The notes under the pieces were generated by a model. That model was not told the origin of the DNA, made no database searches, and saw only the letters and a list, made by a program, of their open reading frames with translations. Shown piece by piece: positions 1-5,782 of a DNA stretch of 10,250 nucleotides. Position numbers and translations under genes: made by a program. Every line of letters starts with the position of its first letter. Positions within the stretch are counted from its first letter, which is position 1. The DNA is from Pseudomonadota bacterium. GTDB lineage: Bacteria > Pseudomonadota > Alphaproteobacteria > Rhizobiales > Rhizobiaceae. Location of the stretch: contig JAEZXF010000204.1 in assembly GCA_023419995.1 (NCBI GenBank), forward strand, positions 1 to 10,250, in the 5' to 3' direction.

Positions 1-1122
1 GCCGCGGAAGGCGTACCAGCCGGCGTGGAACTCGGCGTCGACGGCGAGCGACGGGCTTTCCGCGGCATGGGCCGCGGCCAGCGTGTAGGCGGTCTTGGCG
101 TCGCCGAGGTCGAGCAGCTCGCGCGACAGCACCCGGCGCTCGACCCACCACGCGTCGGGATCGACGAGCGACGCCGCATCCTTGGGCGCCTTGAGCATGA
201 CGGCCGCCGCCTCGCGGTGCTTCTCGGCCCGGCGCAGGCGCCGCGCCTCGGCGAAGATCCAGGCGGTGCCGCGCTGCGCCTTGGGCACGCCGTCGAGCAG
301 GCCCTTCGCGTTCTTCTCGTTGCGTGCGACGGCGGCGAAGGCCTTCACCAGGTCGCGCCCGCCGGCGAGCCCGGCGACACGCTCGGCGGAGGCGATGCGC
401 TCGGCATAGAGCATCCTCTCCATGCGGAAGCGGTGGTCGGCCGCGGTGATGACGTTGCCGAACTCGCGGATGATCGCCTGCTCTTCCTTGGCCTCCAGCT
501 TCTCGGTGCGCCAGAAGCGGGAGAGCGTCGCCCGCGCCTCCTTGGCGCTGCCGGTGGCGATCTGGGCGCGCGCCAGCACGATCGCGCCCTCGATCGTCTC
601 CGGCCGCGAGTTGCCGAAGGCCGACAGCACGGTGCGCGGGCCGGGGTTCTCGCGGTGCATCGCCTTCTCGGAGGCGGCGCGCAGCCGCGCCATGCCCGGC
701 CAGCCGCCGAGCGCATAGGCCGCCTCGGCGATCTCGCCGCTGGCCACGCCGTCGGCGCCGGAGGTGGCGATCGCCCACATCAGGATGTGGCGGTCGAGCG
801 AGTTGGCGGGCAGGTTGTCGCGCACCACGCGCGCCCGGGCGAGGTTGCCCGAGGACAGCGCGTCGAGGCCGCTCTTGAGCTGGGTGACGGCCCCGCCTGT
901 CGCCAGCTCGCGGACGTTGGCCACGGCGCGCGCCGCGATCGCGCCGGTGGCGATGGTGGCGTCGATCGCCGCGGCGCCGGCCGTGTGCGGGCGGTCGAAG
1001 GGCAGGGGGCCTATCGAGGGCAGGACGGTGTCGGCCTGCGCGAGGCCCGACGTCATGAGCGAGGTCGTCATGAGCAGAGTCAGGCTCGCGAGCGCCGCAC
1101 GGGCGCGGGGGCTGGCTTGCAT
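1..1122 (-). CDS. Soluble lytic murein transglycosylase, N-terminal part (truncated by window edge)
   Basis: Read on the minus strand from the ATG at 1122, the frame stays open for 374 codons to the window edge, so the C-terminus is missing. The protein begins with a Sec-type signal peptide (MQASPRARAALASLTLL..., likely cleavage after AQA near residue 30). An alanine- and arginine-rich all-helical region follows, resembling the superhelical U-domain of Slt70-like enzymes, including the stretch VITAADHRFRMERMLYAER and a segment ending near DPDAWWVERRVLSREL. Family knowledge: these periplasmic enzymes cleave the MurNAc-GlcNAc bond of peptidoglycan to give 1,6-anhydro ends, and the catalytic glutamate lies in the C-terminal SLT domain, which is outside this window. 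An in-frame ATG at 1155 would add 11 residues but has no well-placed ribosome site; AGGGA lies about 11 nt before the chosen ATG. Divergent from dapA. The family call rests on the N-terminal half only. Confidence 0.8.
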   Translation of the reverse strand, partial: MQASPRARAALASLTLLMTTSLMTSGLAQADTVLPSIGPLPFDRPHTAGAAAIDATIATGAIAARAVANVRELATGGAVTQLKSGLDALSSGNLARARVVRDNLPANSLDRHILMWAIATSGADGVASGEIAEAAYALGGWPGMARLRAASEKAMHRENPGPRTVLSAFGNSRPETIEGAIVLARAQIATGSAKEARATLSRFWRTEKLEAKEEQAIIREFGNVITAADHRFRMERMLYAERIASAERVAGLAGGRDLVKAFAAVARNEKNAKGLLDGVPKAQRGTAWIFAEARRLRRAEKHREAAAVMLKAPKDAASLVDPDAWWVERRVLSRELLDLGDAKTAYTLAAAHAAESPSLAVDAEFHAGWYAFRG

Positions 1123-1202
1123 GGCGTGTCGATCCCTGTTCCGGACGAGATACATGATGGACGGGTTTCACCGACCCTACCTCCCGGGCGGTGAACATGC
1201 GG

Positions 1203-1217
1203 TAAACGAAAGGTTAG
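1203..1217 (-). promoter_or_regulatory. Weak CtrA-like box upstream of the transglycosylase gene
   Basis: On the minus strand this reads CTAA-CCTTTCG-TTTA, one mismatch per half from the alphaproteobacterial CtrA consensus TTAA-N7-TTAA. It lies 81 nt before the start of a cell-wall hydrolase gene, a class of gene often under cell-cycle control. Two mismatches make chance a serious possibility. Confidence 0.2.
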
Positions 1218-1257
1218 CGCAGCCGATTCCATTTTATCGGCCAGCTTTTGCCTTCTC

Positions 1258-1286
1258 TTGTCGCACGGAAGCGGCAGGACTATGGT
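1258..1286 (+). promoter_or_regulatory. Candidate housekeeping promoter of dapA
   Basis: A -35-like TTGTCG at 1258-1263 and a -10-like TATGGT at 1281-1286 are separated by 17 nt. In extended form this is CTTGTC...CTATGG, close to the rhizobial sigma-70 pattern CTTGAC-N17-CTATAT. It would start RNA about 75 nt before the dapA ATG. No other equally good pair was seen on the plus strand of this intergenic region. Confidence 0.4.
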
Positions 1287-1365
1287 GCGCGGCCTTCGTC
1301 TGGGCTAGAAGCCGGCGAAGACACAACCGCCACGCCGCCAAAGGCCGCATCCGGGAGCCAGCATC

Positions 1366-2247
1366 ATGTTCAGAGGGTCAATGACCGCGCTCGTCACGCC
1401 GTTCACGCGCGATGGGGCCCTCGACAAAGACGCCTTCCGCGCCTTCGTGGAATGGCAGATCGCCGAGGGCACCACGGGCCTCGTCCCCGTCGGCACCACC
1501 GGCGAATCGCCGACCCTGTCGCATGCCGAGCATCGCGAGGTGGTGGCGCTGGCGGTCGAGATCGCGGCCGGCCGCGTGCCCGTCGTCGCCGGCGCCGGCT
1601 CCAACAACACCGCCGAGGCGGTGTCGCTCGTCCAGCATGCCGAGAAGGTGGGCGCGGACGGCGTGCTCGTGGTGACGCCCTATTACAACAAGCCGACGCA
1701 GAAGGGGCTGTATCTCCACTTCGCCGAAGTGGCGAAGGCGACGTCGCTGCCGATCATCATCTACAACATCCCGCCGCGCTCGGTGATCGACATGACGCCG
1801 GAGACGATGGGCCGCCTCGCCGCCGACTTCGGCAACATCGTCGGCGTCAAGGACGCGACCGGCAAGATCGAGCGCGTCTCCGAGCAGCGGATGACCTGCG
1901 GCAAGGACTTCATCCAGCTCTCGGGCGAGGACGCGACGGCGCTCGGCTTCAACGCCCATGGCGGCGTCGGCTGCATCTCGGTCACCGCCAACGTCGCGCC
2001 GCGCCTGTGCGCCGAGTTCCAGCAGGCGACGCTCGCCAACGACAAGGACCGCGCGCTTGAGCTGCAGGACCGCCTGATGCCGCTGCACAAGGCGATCTTC
2101 ATCGAGCCCGGCGTGTCCGGCGCCAAATATGCCCTGTCGCGTCTGGGCAAGGTCGAGAACGTCGTGCGCGCGCCGCTGGTCACCATCGAGCCGGAGACGG
2201 CCGAGAGGATCGACGCGGCGATGAAGCACGCCGGACTTCTGAACTGA
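1366..2247 (+). CDS. dapA: 4-hydroxy-tetrahydrodipicolinate synthase (DapA)
   Basis: Condenses pyruvate with aspartate semialdehyde, the first committed step to meso-diaminopimelate and lysine, in the cytoplasm. The 293-aa length is normal for the family. The TIM-barrel signatures are visible: GTTGES at 43-48 with the Thr44/Thr45 pair, [11 protein letters not shown] at 106-116 with Tyr107, YNIPPR at 133-138 giving Tyr133 and Arg138, and the Schiff-base lysine Lys162 in GVKDATG. Residues matching the E. coli lysine-inhibition pocket are also present (Ser48, His53, His56, Asn80, Glu84, Tyr106), so feedback inhibition by lysine is likely by inference. The ATG at 1366 is preceded by CGGGAG at 1352-1357. 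An in-frame ATG at 1381 is less likely because it would remove the first beta strand. smpB follows after 25 nt and probably shares the transcript. Confidence 0.97.
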   Translation: MFRGSMTALVTPFTRDGALDKDAFRAFVEWQIAEGTTGLVPVGTTGESPTLSHAEHREVVALAVEIAAGRVPVVAGAGSNNTAEAVSLVQHAEKVGADGVLVVTPYYNKPTQKGLYLHFAEVAKATSLPIIIYNIPPRSVIDMTPETMGRLAADFGNIVGVKDATGKIERVSEQRMTCGKDFIQLSGEDATALGFNAHGGVGCISVTANVAPRLCAEFQQATLANDKDRALELQDRLMPLHKAIFIEPGVSGAKYALSRLGKVENVVRAPLVTIEPETAERIDAAMKHAGLLN

Positions 2248-2263
2248 CGCGCGCCCGGCGCGT
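2247..2263 (+). other. Small hairpin between dapA and smpB
   Basis: ACGCGC (2247-2252) and GCGCGT (2258-2263) form a perfect 6-bp stem with a 5-nt loop. It starts on the last base of the dapA stop codon and ends three bases before the smpB ribosome site GAGGA. There is no T tract, so it is not a terminator. In GC-rich DNA a stem this short can be chance. Confidence 0.35.
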
Positions 2264-2272
2264 TCGAGGACC

Positions 2273-2752
2273 ATGGCCAAGGACAGCAAGCCCAACACCA
2301 ACGGCAAGACCGTCGCGGAGAACCGCAAGGCCCGCTTCTCCTACGAGGTGATGGACACCTACGAGGCGGGCATCGCGCTGACCGGAACCGAGGTCAAGTC
2401 GCTGCGCGAGGGGCAGGCCAACATCCAGGAGAGCTACGCCTCCGCCGAGGGGGGCGAGATCTGGCTCATCAACTCCTACCTGCCGGAATACCTGCAGGGG
2501 AACCGCTTCAACCACGAGCCGCGCCGGCGTCGCAAGCTGCTTCTGAAGAAGAAGGAGATGGCGAAGCTGGCGCAGGCGGTGGAGCGCGAGGGCATGACCA
2601 TGGTGCCGCTCAAGATCTACTTCAACGAGCGCGGCCGGGCGAAGCTGCTGCTCGCCGTCGCGCGCGGCAAGAAGCTGCACGACAAGCGCGAGACCGAGAA
2701 GCAGCGCGACTGGGCGCGTGAAAAGGGCCGCCTGATGAAGGAGCGCGGCTGA
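2273..2752 (+). CDS. smpB: SsrA-binding protein SmpB
   Basis: SmpB binds tmRNA and brings it to stalled ribosomes for trans-translation. The 159-aa product has the normal length. The OB-fold core shows [29 protein letters not shown] starting near residue 15 (beginning [10 protein letters not shown]), the INSYLPEY segment at 66-73, and the basic patch [12 protein letters not shown] near 84-95. The C-terminal tail, thought to mimic the mRNA entering the decoding channel, is present with GKKLHDKRE around 132-140 and a basic helix to the end. The start has GAGGA at 2266-2270, only 2 nt from the ATG; this is tight, but the N-terminus matches the family and no better start is nearby. No tmRNA gene (ssrA) is seen in this window. 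The neighbour dapA is a common partner in rhizobial genomes. Confidence 0.96.
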   Translation: MAKDSKPNTNGKTVAENRKARFSYEVMDTYEAGIALTGTEVKSLREGQANIQESYASAEGGEIWLINSYLPEYLQGNRFNHEPRRRRKLLLKKKEMAKLAQAVEREGMTMVPLKIYFNERGRAKLLLAVARGKKLHDKRETEKQRDWAREKGRLMKERG

Positions 2753-2756
2753 AGCG

Positions 2757-2775
2757 GCCGGCTCCTTGCGCCGGC
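2757..2775 (+). terminator. Hairpin between converging smpB and the 167-aa gene
   Basis: GCCGGC (2757-2762) pairs with GCCGGC (2770-2775) across a 7-nt loop. It is followed on the plus strand by GTCTTCATT, a weak T-rich run. Its position, right after the smpB stop and 5 nt beyond the stop of the opposing gene, suits a transcription end, perhaps in both directions. The poor T tract limits confidence. Confidence 0.4.
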
Positions 2776-2779
2776 GTCT

Positions 2780-3283
2780 TCATTCGCGGATGCTCAGCAC
2801 CACATAGCCGAAACGGTTGGCGAGCGGCTCGAGCGCCGGCCACAGGCGCACGTCGATGTTGAGCCAGTTGCGCCGCTTTCCGATGCGTCCCGGCGCATCG
2901 GCGTTGCCCCCCGGGCGGCCTGCCGCCTCGGGTGGGTGAAACTCATACTCCTCCCATAGGTGATCAAGATAGGCGCGGAACCGCTCCTGCCCGTCGATAT
3001 GGCAGGTAACGAGGACCCAGCCGGAAGGATCGGACGCAAGTGCGATCTCGCCACGGCGTCCAAGCGCCTCCAGGCCTATCATCGCCCGACCGGCGGCGGA
3101 TTCGACCGGCCCGAGCGTGACATTCGCCTCGCCCGCGCTTTCTACTACCCATTCGGGAAAAGCCTTCGCCGTCGAAGCCAGCGCGTAGATGACCGCGCAA
3201 CATCCGTCCGTCGCCGGCATCTCCCCGCCCGTCGCCATGTCGAAATAGCACGGCTCGAATTGCGGCGGGCCGGAGGGTGTCAC
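2780..3283 (-). CDS. Hypothetical 167-aa protein, last gene of the nuclease-glycosylase unit
   Basis: I do not recognise this protein. It starts with GTG one base after the TGA stop of the glycosylase gene, with GAGG about 9 nt upstream, so translation is probably coupled. An internal ATG at 3238 has no ribosome site. The product has no signal peptide or membrane segment. It has a Cys pair (DGCCAV near 26-31), a central part rich in beta-forming residues (GWVLVTCHIDGQ), an aromatic acidic stretch (AYLDHLWEEYEFHPPE), a basic gly-pro loop, and a C-terminus NWLNIDVRLWPALEPLANRFGYVVLSIRE that looks well folded. Its codons end in A or T more often than in neighbouring genes (for example CTA, ATA, GTA, TTT), which may point to a younger or transferred gene. 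The coding call rests on open length, tight coupling and balanced composition. Confidence 0.65.
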   Translation of the reverse strand: MTPSGPPQFEPCYFDMATGGEMPATDGCCAVIYALASTAKAFPEWVVESAGEANVTLGPVESAAGRAMIGLEALGRRGEIALASDPSGWVLVTCHIDGQERFRAYLDHLWEEYEFHPPEAAGRPGGNADAPGRIGKRRNWLNIDVRLWPALEPLANRFGYVVLSIRE

Positions 3284-3284
3284 G

Positions 3285-3962
3285 TCAGGCCGCCTCTTTC
3301 TTTCCCAGATGCAGCGCCACGTTGCGGAAGACGGAAACGAACATCTCCTCCGTCAGACGGCCGGTATTCGTATTGTAGCGCGAGCAATGATAGCTGGAGA
3401 ACAGGGCGATGCCGTTCACGTCGCGCCTCGCGCCGTGGGCGAAGGGGAATTGCGCGACCTTGAGCCCCAGCGCTCGCACCGTCGACTGGTGGGCGATGGT
3501 GCCGAGGGTCAGGATCGCGCGCAGGTTCGGGTAACGCGCGATGGTGGCGGCGAGGAAGCGCCGGCAGGACGCGATCTCCGCGCCGACGGGCTTGTTCTCC
3601 GGCGGAACGCAGCGCACCGCGTTGGTCAGCGCGGTGCCGATCAGCTCCACCCCGTCGTCGGGCCGTGCCTTGAACTCGCCGCGCGAGAAGCCGAAGCGCC
3701 GCAAGGTCGAATAGAGCAGGTCGCCGGCATAGTCGCCGGTGAAGGGCCGCCCGGTGCGGTTCGCTCCGCGCAATCCCGGCGCCAGCCCGACGATCAGGAA
3801 CGCGACGCTCTCGTCGCCGCCCGCTGCCTCGAAGGTCGGCACCGGCGCGTTGAACCAGCCGGGCTCGCGCACGCGCCACTCGGCGATGAAGTCGTGCAGG
3901 CGCGGGCAGATCGCGCAGTCAGGATGCGGCTCGTGCGCGGCGACGGGGAGGGCGACGGTCAC
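3285..3962 (-). CDS. Family 5 (UDGb-like) Fe-S uracil-DNA glycosylase
   Basis: Removes uracil and other deaminated bases from DNA, starting base excision repair. The 225-aa protein carries the superfamily motif 1 as GLAPGLRGANRTG (59-71), followed by RPFTGDYAGDLLY, and motif 3 as HCSRYNTNTGRLT (192-204). This pattern fits family 5 (UDGb), which lacks the polar catalytic residue of families 1 and 4 in motif 1. Four cysteines, Cys16, Cys19, Cys118 and Cys133, are spaced as expected for the 4Fe-4S cluster. The GTG start at 3962 overlaps the stop of the upstream nuclease gene as GTGA, and the N-terminus from there (short lead, then DCAICPRL) is what the family needs. The frame is open further upstream, but that part lies inside the nuclease gene in another frame. 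A start at an internal codon is unlikely because Cys16 and Cys19 would be lost. Confidence 0.9.
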   Translation of the reverse strand: MTVALPVAAHEPHPDCAICPRLHDFIAEWRVREPGWFNAPVPTFEAAGGDESVAFLIVGLAPGLRGANRTGRPFTGDYAGDLLYSTLRRFGFSRGEFKARPDDGVELIGTALTNAVRCVPPENKPVGAEIASCRRFLAATIARYPNLRAILTLGTIAHQSTVRALGLKVAQFPFAHGARRDVNGIALFSSYHCSRYNTNTGRLTEEMFVSVFRNVALHLGKKEAA

Positions 3963-4543
3963 AGGTCGTCTTCGTCGTAGTCGGCTTCCGGCTCGGTCCG
4001 GCGGGCGGGCCTGTCGCCCGGTTCGCGGCCGATCTCCGCCTTCAGCGACTGCAGGTCGATGAAGTGGTCGGCGTGCCGGCGCAGGTCGTCGGAGATCATC
4101 GGCGGCTGCGAGGCCATGGTCGAGACGATCGACACCTTGCGCCCCTTGCGCTGCAGGGCGTCGACCAGGGTGCGGAAATCGCCGTCGCCGGAGAAGAGGA
4201 CGTAGTGGTCGACGACGTCGGCCAGCTCCAGCGCGTCGACCGCCAGCTCGATGTCCATGTTGCGCTTGATCTTGCGCCGCCCGGAGGCGTCGGTGAACTC
4301 CTTGGCCGGCTTGGTGACGACCTTGTAGCCGTTGTAGTCCAGCCAGTCGATCAGCGGCCGGATCGAGGAGTATTCCTGGTCCTCGACGAGCGCGGTGTAG
4401 TAGTAGGCGCGCAGGAGGTAGCCGCGCTTCTGGAAGCTGGACAGGAGCTTGCGGTAGTCGATGTCGAAGCCGAGCGCCCGGGAGGTGGCGTAGAGATTGG
4501 CTCCGTCGATGAACAGCGCGATCTTTTCGCGTGGGTCGAACAT
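3959..4543 (-). CDS. NYN domain (LabA/DUF88-like) PIN-fold nuclease
   Basis: The 194-aa protein is a NYN domain with a short charged tail. The PIN-like acidic residues are in place: FIDGANLY at 11-18 (Asp13, Asn16), KRNMDIELAVDAL at 93-105 (Asp97, Asp103) and LFSGDGDF at 117-123 (Asp120, Asp122). These are the metal-binding positions expected of an active enzyme. Family members are predicted or shown RNases, and LabA itself affects circadian output in cyanobacteria; the substrate here is unknown. The C-terminal 25 residues (EPGDRPARRTEPEADYDEDDL) are probably disordered. The ATG at 4543 has AAGGA about 9 nt upstream. It is the first gene of the minus-strand unit and its stop overlaps the glycosylase start by 4 nt. 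Together they may form a nucleic-acid quality-control pair, but that link is inference from coupling only. Confidence 0.92.
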   Translation of the reverse strand: MFDPREKIALFIDGANLYATSRALGFDIDYRKLLSSFQKRGYLLRAYYYTALVEDQEYSSIRPLIDWLDYNGYKVVTKPAKEFTDASGRRKIKRNMDIELAVDALELADVVDHYVLFSGDGDFRTLVDALQRKGRKVSIVSTMASQPPMISDDLRRHADHFIDLQSLKAEIGREPGDRPARRTEPEADYDEDDL

Positions 4544-4572
4544 CCTGAAAATTCCTTGTTTTCAATAGTTCT

Positions 4573-4601
4573 GAAATAGCGTCCGGGCTTCGTCATTCCA
4601 A
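4573..4601 (-). promoter_or_regulatory. Candidate promoter of the NYN-glycosylase-hypothetical unit
   Basis: On the minus strand TTGGAA (4601-4596) and TATTTC (4578-4573) are spaced by 17 nt. In extended form this is CTTGGA...CTATTT, near the rhizobial sigma-70 pattern CTTGAC-N17-CTATAT. It would give a leader of about 20 nt before the NYN start, with room for the AAGGA ribosome site. Confidence 0.4.
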
Positions 4602-4724
4602 GAGGGCGGACGGCCGGTCCGTCGATCTTCGGCCGGTATTCTATCGCGGCGGCGTGAAGGCGGTGAGGCGGTCGGCGAATGCTTTCGATCACGATTTTGC
4701 GAATGGTTCGCAGCGGATCCGGCG

Positions 4725-4755
4725 TTGACCTTCCCGCAGGTGGAAGGTGCAGCAT
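4725..4755 (+). promoter_or_regulatory. CueR-type copper-responsive promoter/operator
   Basis: A perfect inverted repeat ACCTTCC (4728-4734), 7-nt spacer, GGAAGGT (4742-4748) overlaps a -35 TTGACC (4725-4730). With the 19-bp spacer typical of MerR-family promoters, the -10 falls at 4750-4755 (CAGCAT, a weak match). The half sites and spacing are the same as I recall for the E. coli copA promoter bound by CueR. MerR-type activators twist such over-long spacers to allow transcription on metal binding. RNA would begin about 30 nt before the DUF305 start codon. No cueR gene lies in this window, so the regulator must be encoded elsewhere. Confidence 0.8.
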
Positions 4756-4794
4756 GGCTCATCGCAACAGCACGACCCCGAGGAGGTTCCCCCC

Positions 4795-5160
4795 ATGTCT
4801 TTCCGTCTTTCCCTGCTGGCGGCGGCCGCGTCCGTCCTGTCCTTCGCCGCGGCGCCGGCCGCCCTTGCCCAGAGCGGCCATGACGGCCACGGCAACCACA
4901 GTGCCGCATCGCAATCCTACATGGAGGCCATGGACGCGATGAACGACGCCATGGACGCGATGGAGATGAGCGGCAAGCCCGGCGTCGATTTCGCGCTGAT
5001 GATGATCCCGCACCACCAGAGCGCCATCGACATGGCCAGGGCCTATCTCGACAGTGGCGAGAACGATCCCGAGCTGACGAAGCTGTCGCGGGACATCGTC
5101 GCCGCGCAGGAGAGCGAGATCGCCTTCCTGCGGCAGTGGCTGGCGAAGAAGGGGCGCTGA
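4795..5160 (+). CDS. Secreted DUF305 (CopM-like) copper-binding protein
   Basis: A 121-aa exported protein. The signal peptide is MSFRLSLLAAAASVLSFAAA..., with likely cleavage after ALA at residue 25. The mature N-terminus holds a His cluster (His29, His32, His35), then a Met-rich helix with MDAM repeats (Met43, 46, 49, 53, 56, 58), encoded partly by a direct repeat of ATGGACGCGATG at 4930 and 4951. The DUF305 hallmark follows as MMIPHHQSAIDMA (69-81), with a closing amphipathic helix. Known DUF305 proteins such as cyanobacterial CopM bind copper in the periplasm. His/Met ligands and the CueR-type promoter support the same job here: binding or delivering copper during stress. AGGAGG at 4781-4786 sets the ATG at 4795; a longer frame from GTG at 4747 would begin inside the operator and is rejected. 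It stands alone, with no copper ATPase or oxidase beside it. Confidence 0.92.
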   Translation: MSFRLSLLAAAASVLSFAAAPAALAQSGHDGHGNHSAASQSYMEAMDAMNDAMDAMEMSGKPGVDFALMMIPHHQSAIDMARAYLDSGENDPELTKLSRDIVAAQESEIAFLRQWLAKKGR

Positions 5161-5199
5161 ACCCGCCCGCCGGCCTTGGTGGCGCCCCATTCATCGTGC

Positions 5200-5228
5200 T
5201 TGTGTTTGCCGCCTGTTCGCGATATGGA
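5200..5228 (+). promoter_or_regulatory. Possible promoter of rpoZ
   Basis: TTGTGT at 5200-5205 is followed after 17 nt by TATGGA (5223-5228), each only a partial match. It lies about 45 nt before the rpoZ start, and some promoter is expected here because the upstream gene is a separate copper-regulated unit. Weak by sequence alone. Confidence 0.25.
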
Positions 5229-5271
5229 CCGGCAGACTCTCCGACAATTCCACGAATGAAAGGGGCGCCGT

Positions 5272-5670
5272 ATGGCCCGCGTTACCGTTGAGGATTGCAT
5301 CGACAAGGTCGACAACCGGTTCGAGCTGGTTCTGCTCGCCGGTCACCGCGCCCGCCAGATCAGCCAGGGCGCGCCGATCACCGTCGATCGCGACAACGAC
5401 AAGAACCCGGTGGTCGCGCTGCGCGAGATCGCCGACGAGACGCTGTCGCCCGACGACCTCAAGGAAGACCTGATCCACTCGCTGCAGAAGCACGTCGAGG
5501 TCGACGAGCCTGAGGCGGACCTGCCGGAGATCGCCGACGCCTCGTCCGGCGCCGTTGCCGCGGAGGCCGATTCCGAGGACGACAACATCGCCTTCGACCG
5601 CATGTCGGAGGAGGATCTCCTCGCCGGCATCGAGGGCCTCGTGCCGCCGGAAAAGAGCGACGACTTCTGA
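5272..5670 (+). CDS. rpoZ: RNA polymerase omega subunit
   Basis: Omega assists folding and assembly of the beta-prime subunit and, in well-studied bacteria, forms part of a ppGpp-binding site on RNA polymerase. The first 60 residues carry the family core: [10 protein letters not shown], then [18 protein letters not shown] (14-31) and [14 protein letters not shown] (45-58). The protein is 132 aa against 91 in E. coli. The extra C-terminal part is strongly acidic ([16 protein letters not shown]) and ends in a helix-like [22 protein letters not shown], as is usual in alphaproteobacteria. AAGGGG lies about 6 nt before the ATG. Its neighbour rsh makes the alarmone that acts on the polymerase, a pairing also seen in E. 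coli (rpoZ-spoT). A terminator separates the two here. Confidence 0.96.
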   Translation: MARVTVEDCIDKVDNRFELVLLAGHRARQISQGAPITVDRDNDKNPVVALREIADETLSPDDLKEDLIHSLQKHVEVDEPEADLPEIADASSGAVAAEADSEDDNIAFDRMSEEDLLAGIEGLVPPEKSDDF

Positions 5671-5702
5671 CGCTGGTACAGCGACCGCCACTTTATCGGC
5701 GG
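5671..5702 (+). other. Two tandem hairpins at the start of the rpoZ-rsh spacer
   Basis: Directly after the rpoZ stop, CGCTG-GTA-CAGCG (5671-5683) forms a 5-bp stem with a 3-nt loop. CCGCC (5685-5689) then pairs with GGCGG (5698-5702) across an 8-nt loop. The segment CGGCGGG (5697-5703) can instead pair with CCCGCCG (5739-5745) inside the following terminator hairpin. Short GC stems are common by chance in this composition. Confidence 0.4.
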
Positions 5703-5722
5703 GAAAATCGCGTCTATTGAGA

Positions 5723-5763
5723 ACATGCGCCCGGTGGACCCGCCGGGCGCATGTCTTCTTTTG
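5723..5763 (+). terminator. Strong intrinsic terminator between rpoZ and rsh
   Basis: ACATGCGCCCGG (5723-5734) and CCGGGCGCATGT (5743-5754) make a perfect 12-bp stem with an 8-nt loop, followed by CTTCTTTTG. This is the best terminator in the window. It ends rpoZ transcripts yet stops just 20 nt before the rsh start codon, leaving no space for a promoter in between. Confidence 0.88.
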
Positions 5764-5782
5764 AGCGACGGGAAGAGTGCCC

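Noticed and set aside
25..1194. A 389-codon plus-strand frame opposite the transglycosylase
   Set aside because: Low-complexity Arg/Gly/Ala product typical of antisense shadows; the minus strand gives a signal peptide and family-like sequence.
2960..3463. A plus-strand frame of the same 167-aa length opposite the hypothetical gene
   Set aside because: Arg/Ser/Pro-rich with no fold-like pattern, crosses the end of the glycosylase gene, and has no ribosome site; the equal length is a coincidence.
3285..4565. A single 426-aa glycosylase reading through the nuclease region
   Set aside because: The first 200 residues are Arg/Pro/Leu-rich and lie out of frame within the NYN gene; the GTG at 3962 gives a normal-length enzyme with its Cys pair near the N-terminus.
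4606..4636. GGCCGG repeats upstream of the NYN gene as a possible operator
   Set aside because: The copies are short palindromic GC words with poor flanking symmetry, expected by chance in this composition.
4747..4794. Upstream GTG start for the DUF305 protein
   Set aside because: It lies in the operator before the expected RNA start and would place residues before the signal peptide; AGGAGG points to ATG 4795.
5151..5188. Possible terminator after the DUF305 gene: GGGGCGC pairing with GCGCCCC
   Set aside because: The loop is 24 nt, the stem begins inside the coding end, and no T tract follows directly; too weak to call.
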